The position numbers were made by a program, and so were the translations under genes. From Mortierella sp. BCC40632 (taxonomy: Eukaryota; Mortierellomycota; Mortierellomycetes; Mortierellales; Mortierellaceae): a stretch of DNA of 64,000 bases. The stretch lies in assembly GCA_011634665.1 (NCBI GenBank), contig WAEK01000007.1:642001-706000 (forward strand), read 5' to 3'. The notes under the pieces are model-generated. The model saw nothing but the letters and a program-made list of their open reading frames with translations, had not been told where the DNA came from and did no database searches. Within the stretch, counting starts at the first letter, position 1. Each line of letters begins with the position of its first letter. Of the stretch, positions 1 to 11,722 are shown one piece after another.

Positions 1-790
1 GAGGTTCAGCCCCCTTAGGCAAGTTACGAGCATCGGCTCCAACAATCCCTGCGACATGGGTTCCATGACCCTGACAGTCCATAGGGTCTGAATCCTCCGT
101 AGGACGGTTCGGATCTGTAGAGTTGTCGCCTCCTACGAAATCATAACCGTATGCGACTCGGCATGGGGTACCATCTGGAGAGGTTCCGAAACAGCCCTCG
201 GTGGCACCAGGGAGAGCAAAGGCTGGGTGTTTGTAATCAACACCCGTGTCGACAATGGCGACCTTGATCCCTTTCCCTGTGAGCTTGTACTTTTCCTGAA
301 GGACATTGACATTGGTCATATGGAGATAGGAAAGTGAGGCAGCATCCGGGTTGCCATCTCGAGGTGGAAGAGCACGTCGACTTCTCCACTGGGTGTGTGC
401 CATAGCCGAGTCGGCCGAGGCAACTGAGGCAACTGGAGGAGCAGCAGTGGTGATGGTGGTAGATCGTTTATGAAGCGCGTTAGGCCAGACATTCTTGATT
501 CCTGGAATCTGAGCCAACATAGGACCATCGTGATCGGATAAGAGTCGGATGGCTGTTCCATGGAAGATGGCAGTGTAGTCATGTTGAACCTCGTATTGGA
601 CATTGCGCGCACGAAGGAAATCATGGACATGAGAATGAGCGAGATGAGATTCGAACTGGAGGATGTAGCTGCCATCAAGGATCTTTACTGGAGGAGCGTT
701 AGGATCACTGTTGTCAAGAGGATGGTGGTAGGTGCCGGCTGAAACCAGCGACGCAGCGAAGGCGAGTCCGTAGAGGCGACCCAAAATCAT
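1..790 (-). CDS. S1: subtilisin-like secreted serine protease, exon 1, cut by window edge
   Basis: The frame is open from the ATG at 790 to the left edge (263 codons), so only the N-terminal part is present. It starts MILGRLYGLAFAASLVSAG, a signal peptide. Residues about 41-103 form an inhibitor-I9 propeptide. A basic site, RSRRA, lies near residue 139. The catalytic Asp is in VAIVDTGVDYKHP (D181) and the catalytic His in GHGTHVAGI (H242). These are the first two members of the S8 triad; the Ser would be in exon 2, outside the window. Compared with its paralogues the start is MIL rather than MIW. No break is seen, so it is probably a functional copy, like S3. Confidence 0.92.
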   Translation of the reverse strand, partial: MILGRLYGLAFAASLVSAGTYHHPLDNSDPNAPPVKILDGSYILQFESHLAHSHVHDFLRARNVQYEVQHDYTAIFHGTAIRLLSDHDGPMLAQIPGIKNVWPNALHKRSTTITTAAPPVASVASADSAMAHTQWRSRRALPPRDGNPDAASLSYLHMTNVNVLQEKYKLTGKGIKVAIVDTGVDYKHPAFALPGATEGCFGTSPDGTPCRVAYGYDFVGGDNSTDPNRPTEDSDPMDCQGHGTHVAGIVGADARNLPKGAEP

Positions 791-920
791 TTTTTTCTCT
801 AATTCTTTTTTTCGTTTTTTTTACTCGATGGTTGACAAGGAAGATGTGAGATTGTGGATTCAAGTGAAGAAAGCTGTTGTTGAAGATGAAGATTGATAGA
901 TCTATGGATGGGGGGATTTT

Positions 921-950
921 GTCGTCCTTTTAAGCAAGAGTTCCCCTCCA
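921..950 (-). promoter_or_regulatory. Conserved core promoter block of S1
   Basis: On the minus strand this block reads GGGGAACTCTTGCTTAAAAGG followed by ACGAC, about 130-160 bases upstream of the S1 ATG. The same block (GAGGAAC, then TTTGCTTAAAAAGGCGA or close variants) stands at the matching place in all the S genes I compared. TTAAAAGG is the likely TATA-like element. Function is inferred from conservation and position. Confidence 0.55.
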
Positions 951-1260
951 GAAAATAGTTCTCGAGAGTCGCGTTTGACATCGAGTGGGCGGTAGTGCCT
1001 AGAATCAACAAACATCCAAACAACAAGATAGCACAATCACAAAGGAGAGCAATGGGGCGGTGCTGCAAGAGGTACTCCCCTTCTACTTTACTTACAGGAT
1101 GTTGGCTGAAGAGAGAGGGGGAGCTGAAGGGAAAATGATGAAGAGCAAACTCGCATGCGGACTAAACCCCTGATGCACAACAATGACGCGTGAAAGAGCG
1201 AGAAAGAATGAAAGATAGAGAACGTGAAAGAGAGAGAGCACGAAAGAATGAAAGAAAGAG

Positions 1261-1339
<79 letters not shown>

Positions 1340-3140
1340 TCCTTATATTGGAAAGTCATAGGATCGCTCATCCAATTTGGGAGTAGGAGTACAAATTAGC
1401 TGAATCCGTTAGCCATGTTTCCCCTCCTAACGTCTTTTTTCAAAAAAAAAAAAAAAAAAAAAAAAAAATAGCCCATTTCGGCCCGATGTTACAAAAACAG
1501 CTCGTCTCAACTTTTTTCCACGCTCCAAAAGGCTTTGTCAAAAGAAAAAAAAATACACGCAAACAGATACACCCACAGACACACCCACAGACACACCCAC
1601 AGACACACACAAAGGAAGATATAGTGAAAGTGAAAGAAGTGGAGAAATAAGAGAAGTGATCGAGCTAGGATAAGAATGAGACACACACAGGCAGAGAAAG
1701 AACTGATGGCAAATGCCCTCCGCGAAAAGAGAAAGGTAACTCTACTTGTACCAGCCAGTAGGCAGATAGGAAGGGAGGAGGGGGTGTAGAGTCCCACTTT
1801 TGCGGCTCTTGTGGCAGTGCACACCATAACCGGCTCTCCACAAGTGTGACCATGGTAGAATAAAAGTACCCACTCCTCAGTGTGGGCCCAGACTCAGCTA
1901 CAAAAAGCAAAGGTAGGCGCCAGATGCTTCAATGAGCAAGGTGTGGCGATGCTCCTCCTGTCTCAAGCCCTCTGTCTATCTTAAATTATACCAGGCTTCG
2001 GTAAGTCGTTGTATCTTTGATACTCAGCAAGATGACGCTATCAAATCAGAATGGCTTATTTGTGATACATATTCTCAATTCATGGTAAAAAATACCACTA
2101 GTATGAGGTACCGGGGGAAGATCCGGTAAGATAAAAACCAGTATGAAAAAATGGGATCCCTAAGCTCAGTAAAACGTTTGCAGTGCCACTTGGCAGAAAC
2201 TTGTACCGAATCAAACAGAGGTTTTCACAACGTGCGTTGTAAGGAAGCAACGCAAAAATAGTAGTACGAAATTTGATCTACCATAGATCCCTGAGTACCC
2301 AGCGAGACGCTCTTAGCTCTTAATTCTTGGTTCTTCGTTCTAAGTTTTTTTTTTTTTTTTCTCAACACTGACTGCAACTTGTGTGAACTGGTACTGATGG
2401 CTGCATGTACCACCATGGTACTATGAGCAACAGGTATGTACCAGAAAAGATTTATTCTTACCCTACCCCCGCCAAGGGTGCGGATCTATTCTTGTATTCG
2501 TAGGGAGTATTGTCACGTGGCGCATACGCTCTGTAGCATTAACAATAGTATTCGCTCCCTATGTTAGCAGGGAGCAATATATCTAATGTCTCTGGACCAT
2601 GTGTTCAGGCACATCTTTTTTTTTTCTCACTACTACCTCTCTCTTTCATTTTGTCTACTGTTTGTCGATCTCCATCAAGACGCCTTTTCTAGATCTCTTC
2701 TAGGTAAGTTCTAAATACATCACGCGTTCTACTGCGTCTCTGTTTAGGCTTAATGTGGAACGCCGAATATTTTGTCTCCTTGTCTTCATGTCTATTTCCC
2801 CTTTTTGCTTTTCCTATATTTTTTCAAAAAAAAAAAAAAAAAGTGTGTGTGTAGCTGCGAGATAAAAGAGATCCAGGCTCATGATCTGGGCTACTCAAGT
2901 CCATTCAAATCCAAGATTATGGAGAAGGAAACAACAACACCAGTAGGACTGTAGCTTGGATGAGCAAGTGCAAGTAAGAAATGGCTGTCTCCTCCCCTCC
3001 CCCCTTATTCAGCCATTCAAAAGACATGGACCATTGAAATCTTTCATTTTCTTTCCTTTTCTATAGATAACCTGTGCAAGAAATAAGTTGTGGACATTCT
3101 CATGGAGAAAGGGAAAAAGAAGCAATAAAAATATCTAAAA
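951..3140. repeat. Spacer type X (first copy) between S1 and S2
   Basis: No intact gene is seen in this 2.2 kb. It holds GATA and GA microsatellites (about 1258-1335), a poly-A run (about 1441-1468), ACACCCACAG repeats (about 1568-1600), and fragments shared with the spacers at 10.2-11.5, 21.7-22.5, 25.6-27.7, 39.6-40.9, 50.5-52.1 and 54.7-55.7 kb. The shared landmarks run in the same order: a GTACAAA..GTTAGCCA segment, a degenerate minus-strand ORF region, poly-T, and a GAGATCCAG..CTCATGATCTG segment near 2867-2890 just downstream of S2's 3' end. It appears to be a decayed part of the duplicated unit. Confidence 0.6.
1258..1335. repeat. GATA/GA compound microsatellite
   Basis: About ten GATA repeats run directly into about eighteen GA repeats. 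The serine/leucine-rich ORF read from the other strand is a by-product of the repeat. Confidence 0.95.
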
Positions 3141-5828
3141 CTACAGCAAAGTGACAACCTCGAGGTCATAAATCGCATAGCCTTCCTTTTTTGAGTCATG
3201 GTCGGCTTCTTCTGCGCAGAAACCCTAGTCTGATATGATCCTGCCTCCAACATGGCTGACTGAATTAACGCTAGATCTGAGGTCTCGTTGAACAAGTAAA
3301 TGTCTCCAATCCAAAGATCCTTGCTCGTGTGTGGCTGACCCTCGATTCCAGATCCGAGTTGCAGTCCATTTCGTAGTGATAGGATTCATTCCGTTACCGA
3401 GGATGCCCAGGGGCATCGAGTCGTTTGAATTGTAGCAATCAGTCAAAACCCTGAGAGAGTGAGAGCCGAAATGAAGGGCGACGGCGGTATTGCATACATA
3501 TATGGCGATCAAAGACAGAGTGACAACTGGAGTCGATCTCGAACTCGGTCTCCGTTTCAGTGATCGTAACGAAGTTCAACAAGCATAGGTAGTTCATACA
3601 TATATTTGGGGCCTGCACTTCAGCTGCAAGACCGCTCATGGGTTTTTATGAGATATAGACAACCTCACTATTCAGGGGGTCTGTGGCAAGTGTCATGATG
3701 ACGAATCCTGAATAAAGCGGGAGCTGTTCTAGGCTTTATTCCAGTAGGCTCCCCAGATGTGAGTTCGATATTGACTAATTGACCAGAGTCCACCTGGACA
3801 GGACCTGATCCTGGGAAGATCACCTTGACTGCATGTTATTCAATCAAAGGAACCCCAAGTGAGAATACGTTGTCACTAGAATATGGATTGAGGGTCTCGA
3901 CTTGGGGGCTAGAGGGCCGGCACGACGCAGCCTTGGTATTAGGGTTGGTCAGGACAATCGTGACCTTGGATCTGGAGTATGCATTGTCCAACAGATCGAT
4001 AAGGCTTGGTATGACTGTGGCAGTGGTCTTCACTGCCTTCAAGGCATTGATTAGACCTGCTCCCCATTTGGCCGAAGAGACGGGAGACTGGCCGAACATA
4101 TATTGTAGCTGTATTCTTGAAAGTCTGACGGATGTTGAGACTCGAGATCTTGGCATACTTCTTACTCTGGAGATATAAAGCATACGAGCCTGAGATGTAA
4201 GGTGTAGCCATCGAAATACCTGAGATTACCTTGTGTCTGCCCTTATCCAAATGCCAAGCTGAGAGAATCTTTCCTGCAGGAGCACCACTGTCAGGGGACA
4301 GGAATAGCTCTTCTCCAGACTCCAGATGATTGGGATCTTGGAAGTAGTGGCCAATTTGTTGTTGGCAATGATTTCTTTGATCGATCTCTTTGATCTCTCA
4401 CGAAACGTACCTATAGGGAGAGTACCGTTCGAGGTAAGGTCGTCATTGTACTCATATCTTCGAGAAGGAGAGGAATTGCAACGGTACCATGAAAGATAGC
4501 AAGGGGTTTTTGTTGTTTCAGTTGACACATGGCCAGATTATCCCTTCGTCTGTCAAAATTTCAAAATCTCTGTAAATTTGGAACAGATTTGTTCCCAAAA
4601 CAGACGAAGGGATAGCAGTTCACGATGCTTCCTCGTGATCCCTGAGACCCAGCAAATGAAGCTATCCTTGAATTCAATCAAGTCGAACAAGGGGTACAAG
4701 TAGGAGAGGCTCTGCTATTGAAGAGTCACGGAACGTCTTAGGCGGCCATGAGAACACTTAGTCCTTCTTCGCCCTCTTTCTCTCTTTACCTTTGGTTGTT
4801 GCATGTTCCACTGCATTCGCAACAGGATTCAACATGAATGCAAGACTTTCTTCAAGGAGGAGAGAATAGAGTAATGAGGGTCAGGGTTCTATTTGGAAAG
4901 AGGATGGATGAGAAGCAAACCATCACGGAGTCAGGAATGCGTAAAAGGAAGACTTTGCTCCCTCTTGTCTCCAATCGTTTTGTGGAGACCCATGAAGATG
5001 ATAGCATAGATGCTCATTCCACCTTTGCATCTAAAGAGACGATGAGTACCAAAAGTCACTTCGGGTGTCATTCTCACAAACGGTCATGGTGGATGAGGCC
5101 TCAGCTCTAACTATTCTTGCGACATGAGTTCCATGTCCATGTCAGTCCATTGGCCTGGAATACACCTGAGGATTGTCCTGACCTGTGAAGGCGTCTCCTA
5201 CATAGTCATGACCGTACGCAACTCGGCTTGGGGTACCGTCTAGAGAGGCCCCAAAGCGACCTTTTGTAACTCTGGAGGAGCAGAGGCTGATACCGACCTA
5301 GACACCTTTGCCCGTGAGTTTTCACTTTTCCTGAAGGACATTGACACCGATCATGTGGTGATGAGTGTGTGAGGCAGCATCTGAGTTTCCAGCTTGAGGC
5401 GGAGAACCATGTCGGTTCTTTGAATGTGTGCTGTGACTGAACCAGCTGTAGCTGAACCAACTGAGGCTACTAAGAGATCAGACAAAGTTGACGACGGAAG
5501 GCCGTTTATGAAGTGCGGTAGACCAAACATTCTTGATATCTAGGATCTAAGCCAGCATAGGACTATCGTGGTCGGATAAGAGGCAAATGGCTGTACCATG
5601 GAAAATGGCGGTGTAATCGTGTTGAATGTCGTATTGGACATTATGTGCACGGAGGAAATCGTGGGCATGAGGATGAGCGAGATGAGATTTGAACTGGGAG
5701 ATGTAATTGCCATCGAGGATATTGGCTAAATGGGTATTTGGATCAATGTGGCCATGAAGATGGTGGTATGTACTAGCTGTAACCAATGATGCAACGAACG
5801 CGAGTCCGTAGAGGCGACCCCAAATCAT
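3141..5828 (-). pseudogene. S2: dead subtilisin-like protease copy
   Basis: Exon 1 begins at the usual ATG (5828) with MIWGRLYGLAFVASLVTAS and a recognisable I9 propeptide. It hits an in-frame stop after about 93 codons, at the position where intact copies read MLAQIPG. The catalytic-domain part is shifted and shortened. Exon 2 is also broken: the region around the oxyanion Asn is missing, the Ser motif reads SGISMATPY instead of SGTSMATPY, and the C-terminus (around 3141-3300) is out of frame although the terminal VTLL-stop codons are still visible. A small transposable element sits at 4541-4612. Not functional as a protease. Confidence 0.88.
4541..4612. mobile_element. 72-bp TA-flanked MITE (Tc1/mariner or Stowaway-like) inside S2
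   Basis: Perfect terminal inverted repeats TCCCTTCGTCTGT and ACAGACGAAGGGA are flanked on both sides by TA (4539-4540 and 4613-4614). Intact paralogues run through this place without the insert. TA duplication and a TIR beginning TCCCT are features of Stowaway-type elements derived from Tc1/mariner transposons. It has no coding capacity. Family assignment is by TIR and target site only. Confidence 0.7.
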
Positions 5829-6000
5829 TTTTTTTCTATTTCTTTTTTTTTTACTCGATGGTTGACAAGAAGGATATGATGGAGAGAAGAGGAGAATGGA
5901 TCTAACGAGTTACTGGAAGTGGGAGAAACTGATAGTGGATGTAAATGAAGGAAGCGGTTTTTGAGGATGAGGATTAACAGATCGATGAATGAGAAAAGTT

Positions 6001-6030
6001 TTTCGTCCTTTTGAGCAAGAGTTCCTCTCT
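6001..6030 (-). promoter_or_regulatory. Conserved core promoter block, S2 (relic)
   Basis: Same block as upstream of the intact proteases, here as GAGAGGAACTCTTGCTCAAAA on the minus strand before GGACGA. It lies upstream of the dead S2 copy. One change (TTAAAAGG to TCAAAAGG) hits the presumed TATA-like core. Confidence 0.4.
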
Positions 6031-6256
6031 ATTAATGGTCCAGGAAGCTGCAGTCGACATCAAGTGGATGATGGCGTCCAGAGCTTTTAGGCTCACATTC
6101 ATACATAAGAAGGAGACTCGTAGATTAGAGCAACAGGGTGGTGATTCCAGGTGTGCTCTACTCTTGCCCTTTTCATAGGCTACGGAGAGTAGAGAGAATA
6201 GATAGGAAAGAGCTGAGAAACAGAATCGCATGCGGACTAAATTCCAAATGCATAAA

Positions 6257-6292
<36 letters not shown>

Positions 6293-6953
6293 GGTGTCGA
6301 GGGAAGAGTCCAAGAAGTCTCATCAAGGTAGGATGTAGGATGTTATATTCTTGGAGAGGTAAGTACTGGGTAGGTCAAGGCACATGTACCTCTTTAATGT
6401 ATCTACTTTCCTTACTCTAGTCAAGAAGACGTGGATCTTCATTTAGAGAAGACCAAGAGTCGTGAAAAGAAATATCACAGCTGTTGAAGTAATATTCAAG
6501 AACTTAGTGAATCCCACATTGAGTGCTTACTGTAGCCACTGTGCCCATGGCCTCTCTGCCTTCAGCTAATATCGTAGAGCAATCAGTGCAGCGCAGGTCT
6601 TCAACAAGCCTAGACTCGTGTAATGGGGCGTATTGGATACGAATATAAAAATCAAAGGGTCGTGGCCACTCAGTACAATGAGAGTGATTTCGATCTCTTT
6701 TTCCCACAACAGTCTACTCTCTTTTCTGTATTGGTTTTTCATGCTCTGCGTTTTTCGACGTGCTCTTTAGCTCTTCCTTTAGTACACCGGGTTTTCCAAG
6801 CAAAAAAGCAAAAAACAAAAAGCAAAAAGCAAGAGAAAAAGAAAGAGCTGTTTGGCAAAAGCTGGAAGAATGACTGGTGCCTTCAATATTTTCTCTATTT
6901 CTAACCAAAATACTACAACATTTATCGATCTAGATTAAAAAGAGGAAGAGCAT
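6031..6953. repeat. Spacer type Y (first, most decayed copy) between S2 and S3
   Basis: It contains a poly-A run (about 6260-6291) and a degenerate plus-strand relic of the small ORF seen intact near 17.7 and 31.1 kb. The relic starts ATGGCCTCTCTGCCTTCAGC at about 6548 and stops in frame at about 6640-6650. The block then continues with the 3' flank of S3, which has AGCAAAA repeats at about 6799-6840. No functional gene is seen. Confidence 0.6.
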
Positions 6954-9910
6954 CTAGAGCAGAGTGACCACCCCGAGGTCATGAGTCACATAGTCCTCCT
7001 TTTTCTGACCCGTGGTCATTTTCTTCTGTGCAGAAACCACAATCCGATATGATCCTGCCTCCAACATGGTTGGCTCAGGTGTCGAATTGCCATTGGCAGC
7101 TTCAGCCATCTGCTTTCTCACATCCATTGGGAAAACATTTCCTTTCCAAAAAATCCTAGTTACGCTTGTGTTACCATCCAACTCCAGATCCTTGTTGCGA
7201 CCCATTTCGAACTCCATAGGAAACGAACGACCCATCGGCAAGGCTGGTTCGCCACCGAAGATACCCAGAGGCGTCTTCGTATCGTTGGTATTGTAGATAG
7301 TCACTTGAACCTTGGGAGAGTGAGAACCAAGGCGAATTGCGAGAGTGATACTGCCTGTCTGACGATCAAAGACAGGATGACCTTTGGAGTCAACCTTGAG
7401 CTCCATCTCCTCTTCGCTTGTTGAATTGAAGTTCATCAGGCGAGGGTACTTCACATCCGTATCAAAGATCGGTACTTCAGCTGCAAGACCACGCATGCCT
7501 GTGTATGGGACATGGACAGCCACGCCCTTCCGGTTCCTGGTAGGGGTAGCAATAATGAATCCTGAGTAAAGTGGGAACTGAGCTGGGTTTGCTCCAGAAG
7601 GTTCCTTAAATCTGAGCTTGATTTTGACCGATTGACCAGGGTTCACTCGAACGAGACCAGAGCCTGGGAAGATCACCTTGGCCGCATGTCGCTCGATCAA
7701 AGGAGTCTTGAGTGGGAATGTGTTACCATTTGGATAAGAGTTGAGGGTCTCGGCCGGGCGATGGGAGAGTCGGTACTTTTCAACTTTTTTACCAGAGTTG
7801 GTCAGAACAATCGTGACCTTGGATCTGAAGTGTGCACTGTCCAATAGATCGATGTGGTCAGGTGTGATTGTGGTGGTGGTCATCACAGCTCTCAAGGTGT
7901 TGATCAGACCTGCTCCTTGTTTAACTGCAGAGACGGGCCTGGATTGAGAACCTGGTTGAGCATAGATTGTGGCCGTGTTCTTGAAGATCTGACGGATGTT
8001 GAGACTCGAGATCTTGGTATAGTTCTTACTCTGGAGATAGAGAGCATATGAACCCGCAATATAAGGTGTCGCCATCGAAGTACCCGAGGCTACCTTGTAT
8101 CCTCCTTTAGCCAAAGGCCAAGTTGAAAGGATGTTTCCTCCAGGAGCACCGAGATCAGGTTTGGATCGAAGATCACCATCCAAACCAAGGGAAGAGAATG
8201 GGGAAGGGGCACCACTGCTAGGAGACAGGAACGGATCCTCCTTAGTACTCCAGATGGCTGGGGTCTTGACGATGGTGGCTAATTTGTTGTTGGCAAGGAT
8301 TTCTTTGATCGAACTCATACGGACTACACCCATTGGAGGAGTATCGTCCGAGGCCAGGTTTTCATCATACTCAAAGTCTTCATCTTTATAGGTTAAAAAA
8401 ACCGCGACAGCGCCATGGGAGGTAGCAAGAGGTTTGAGCTGATCAAATGTGCACATGGTGGCCAGGGTGCTATTGCCCACAATCACTAGATTGGCTTCCT
8501 TGCGGTCCTTGAGGCCTGCATACGCAGTTTCATCGCATACACTTAAAAGCTGCCCCTTTTTGTCAACCAGAGGGTACAAATAAGTGGGGTCCTGGAACTG
8601 AAGAGGGGGCTTGGGAACATCTGAGATCAGGTATGGGTATTTCTTGCCGCCAATACCAAAAGAATGGTAATAGGTATAGACATTATCGAACGAGGCAGCA
8701 GAGAGGGTATTGTCACCTAGACCCACTTCCGAAACCATCCCGACGCCATCAACACCATTATTGCCAGCAGCTCCGACCACGAGAGATCCCTTAAGAGCTG
8801 CACTCTCTACTGCAACCGTGACAGGATTCGTCTTGAATGCAGAACCCGCTCCAAGAGATAGATTAATGATCTATTCCAGAAAGAGAATAAGAGAACGAAA
8901 ACAATGAGGACTAGGAACCCATTTAAAAAGAGGATAGATGTGGATAAAACTATCAGGGAGTCAGGAATGTAAAAAGCGAAGAAAGGTGTACTCACATCCA
9001 TCTTGTCTTCAACTGCTCTGTGGACACCCGCTAAGATGGCGGCAACATCCCCTTGATTGTTGCATGCAAGGACTCGATAAGCACCAAATGTCACTTCTGG
9101 AGCCACTCCCACAAACGGTTGTGGGGGACGGGGTCCAATCCCCTCGGGTAAGTTTCGAGCATCAGCTCCAACAATTCCTGCGACATGGGTTCCATGTCCA
9201 TTACAGTCCATTGGATCTGCATCTTCCGTGGGACGGTTCGGATCTGTAGAGTTGTCGCCTCCTACGAAATCATAACCGTATGCGACTCGGCATGGAGTAC
9301 CATCTGGAGAGGTTCCGAAACAGCCCTCGGTGGCACCAGGGAGAGCAAAGGCTGGGTGTTTGTAATCAACACCCGTGTCGACAATGGCGACCTTGATCCC
9401 TTTGCCGGTGAGCTTGTACTTTTCCTGAAGGACATTGACACCAGTCATGTGGTGGAGAGTGAGTGAGGTTGCATCTGGGAAGTCAGATTGAGGCTGTAGA
9501 GCACGTCGTCTTCTCATATGAGCGTGCATCACAGTCGAGTCGGCCGCGGCAGCCGATGGAATAACAGAGTTGACTGTGGTAGCTCGTTTATGAAGTGTGT
9601 TAGGCCAGACATTCTTGATTCCTGGAATCTGAGCCAACATAGGACCATCGTGATCGGACAAGAGTCGGATGGCTGTTCCATGAAAGATGGCGGTGTAGTC
9701 ATGTTGAACTTCGTATTGGACATTGTGTGCACGAAGGAAATCATGAGCCTTGTCATGAGCGAGATGAGATTCGAACTGGAGGATGTAATTGCCATCGATG
9801 GGCTTGACTGAGGGGGAGTTTGGATCGCTGTGACCAAGGGGGTGGTGGTAGTTACCAGCTGTAACCAGTGATACAACGAACGCGAGTCCGTAGAGGCGAC
9901 CCCAAATCAT
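6954..9910 (-). CDS. S3: subtilisin-like secreted serine protease, intact, 943 aa
   Basis: Two exons, 9910-8996 (305 codons) and 8870-6954 (638 codons plus stop), are joined by a 125-bp phase-0 intron with GTGAGT donor and AATAG acceptor. A signal peptide (about 1-19) starts MIWGRLYGLAFVVSLVTAG. An I9 propeptide covers about 41-103 and the polybasic site MRRRRAL is near 132-138. The triad is D178 (IVDTGVD), H239 (NGHGTHVAG) and S570 (SGTSMATPY), with the oxyanion N342 in GAAGNNG. A PA-like insert lies at about 390-490 and Fn3/DUF1034-like beta domains follow the Ser. Predicted to be a secreted endopeptidase of family S8. The PA and C-terminal segments differ strongly from other copies (for example PMGRSFPMEFEMGRNKD). 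All catalytic residues are present. Confidence 0.93.
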
Positions 9911-11540
9911 TTTTTCTCTATTTCTTTTTTTACTCGATGGTTAACAAGGAGGATAGGAGATAGAAGTGATAAAAGCGAGCCTGAGGAGCTCCTGGAAGGA
10001 CGAGATAGAGAGAGAGAAGGGGGGAATCGAAGGAGGGAGTAAGAGAGAGGGTAAGAGAGGATGTAGATGAAGAAAGCTGTTGTTGGAGTGAGAATTGACA
10101 GATTAGTGGATTGAGGATTTTGTCGCCTTTTTAAGCAAAGGTTCCTCTCTGTGAAGCAGCTCATGGGAGCCGCGTTTGACATCAAGTGGGCGGCAGTGGT
10201 GACTAGAATCATTATACATTCAAATATACAGAATTGCACTCTATTGATGGGAACAGCGGTGCGATGCTTCGAGGCGTAGTCTGCTTCTACTCTCCTTGTG
10301 GAATGGGCTGTGGGGAAGAATAGAAGGGAAAAGAAGAACAGTAAAATCGCATGCGGACCAAACCCCCGATGCACAACAATGACGCCTATTTCCGATTTCG
10401 GCGCAGGAGTACAAAGTAGTTAAATTCGTTAGCCACGCTCCCTCTTAACGTCTTTTTTCCATAAAAAAAATAGCCCACTTCTACCCGATAAAACAGAAGC
10501 AGTTCGTTCCAAATTTTTCCACACTTCAAAAGGCTTAAAAAAAAAAGCACACAAGAGGACAGTATAAGTAAAAGAGATAGGGGGATTGAGAGAAGCAATT
10601 GAATATGGCGAAGAATAAGACACCCATACAAACAGAAAGAGGACTAATGACAGGTCTTCTCCGCCAAAATAGAAAGACGACTCGTAACTGCCTGTACCAG
10701 TCAGTAGTCTGAGGGGGGCAGGAGAACAGTCCTACCTCCGCGGTTCTCATGACAGTTCATATCATAATCGGCTGTTCGCAAGTACAGCCTTGGTAGAGTA
10801 AGAGTACCTGCTCCTCAGAGTGGACCCAGGCTCGCCTACAGAAGGCGAAAGTAGGCACCAGATGCTCTAACGAGTGAGGGGATGGTCCTATTGCTCCAAG
10901 CCCTTTGTCTATGGTATTTACGCCGGGTTTCGGTAAGTCGTTGTAACTTTGGTACTCAGCAAATGAAGCTACCATTAGAATGGCTTATTTGTGGTACATA
11001 CTCTCTGTGAATGGTAAAAAAAAAACTACTAGATTGAAGCAACGGGAAAAGCTGGTATAACAAAACCACTATGGTTTTGCCAGTAAGAATTAAACATGGC
11101 TGCTTGGCAGAGATTTGTGCTGAACCAAAAAGAGGCTTTTACTACGTGTGCTAGGGCGAACTTTGGGCTGACATGGATCCTTGAGTACCGGTGGGTTATT
11201 TTTTTTTTTTGCGAAACATTCTTAGATTTTTTCCGGCATTCCCTGAAACTTGTGACCTGGTACTGACGGCAACATGTACTGCCCTAGTACTACGAGCAAT
11301 GAGTATGTACCAGTAAATATTTATTCTTCTCCGCTACGCCGAGTAATTTGAAGAGTGCTTTTGTTCATGTGGGCCAGACCTTTTTGCTCGATATAAACCA
11401 AGTGGGTTCAAAAACGGTCAATAGGCGGTCCATCCATACTCTAATGTTAATGCGGTAGGGTGCACATCCAATGTCCCTGGGCTGAGTGTTCAGGAACGTC
11501 TTTCTCTCACCACCCTCTACCTCATCCAATTTTTCTATTG
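9911..11540. repeat. S3 upstream region and spacer type X (second copy)
   Basis: The region holds the S3 5' leader and promoter, then X-type spacer sequence similar to 1.4-2.6 kb. A minus-strand open stretch at 10,757-10,975 (72 codons) contains EYQSYNDLPKPG, which matches a related stretch at about 51.3 kb (EYQSHNGLPNTG), so both are relics of one sequence. Similarity to the first X spacer ends abruptly at about 11,540, which I take as the left edge of the Crypton insertion. No functional gene is seen. Confidence 0.55.
10122..10150 (-). promoter_or_regulatory. Conserved core promoter block of S3
   Basis: On the minus strand the block reads GAGGAACCTTTGCTTAAAAA then GGCGACA, about 210-240 bases before the S3 ATG. 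It is the best-preserved form of the block shared by the array. Confidence 0.6.
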
Positions 11541-11722
11541 TATCGGTAGAGCGTACTTTTGCCACTCCGTTTCCTAAATAGGCCCTATGGGAAATAAGGG
11601 CTGGGTATTGCTCCTTCTCCTGGAATCCTGCAATATGATTGGACAAAAGCATTTGGCATGCCTCCAAGCCGCAAAAGCTGGCAAAACCCTATCTACTAGA
11701 TTCCTCTACTTTTCTCTCTGCT

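Noticed and set aside
1162..1371. Ser/Leu repeat protein on the minus strand
   Set aside because: It is translation of the GATA/GA microsatellite.
3825..4178. Plus-strand ORF of 117 codons with a plausible composition
   Set aside because: It is antisense to the S2 exon 2 relic. The same antisense openings recur opposite every protease copy.
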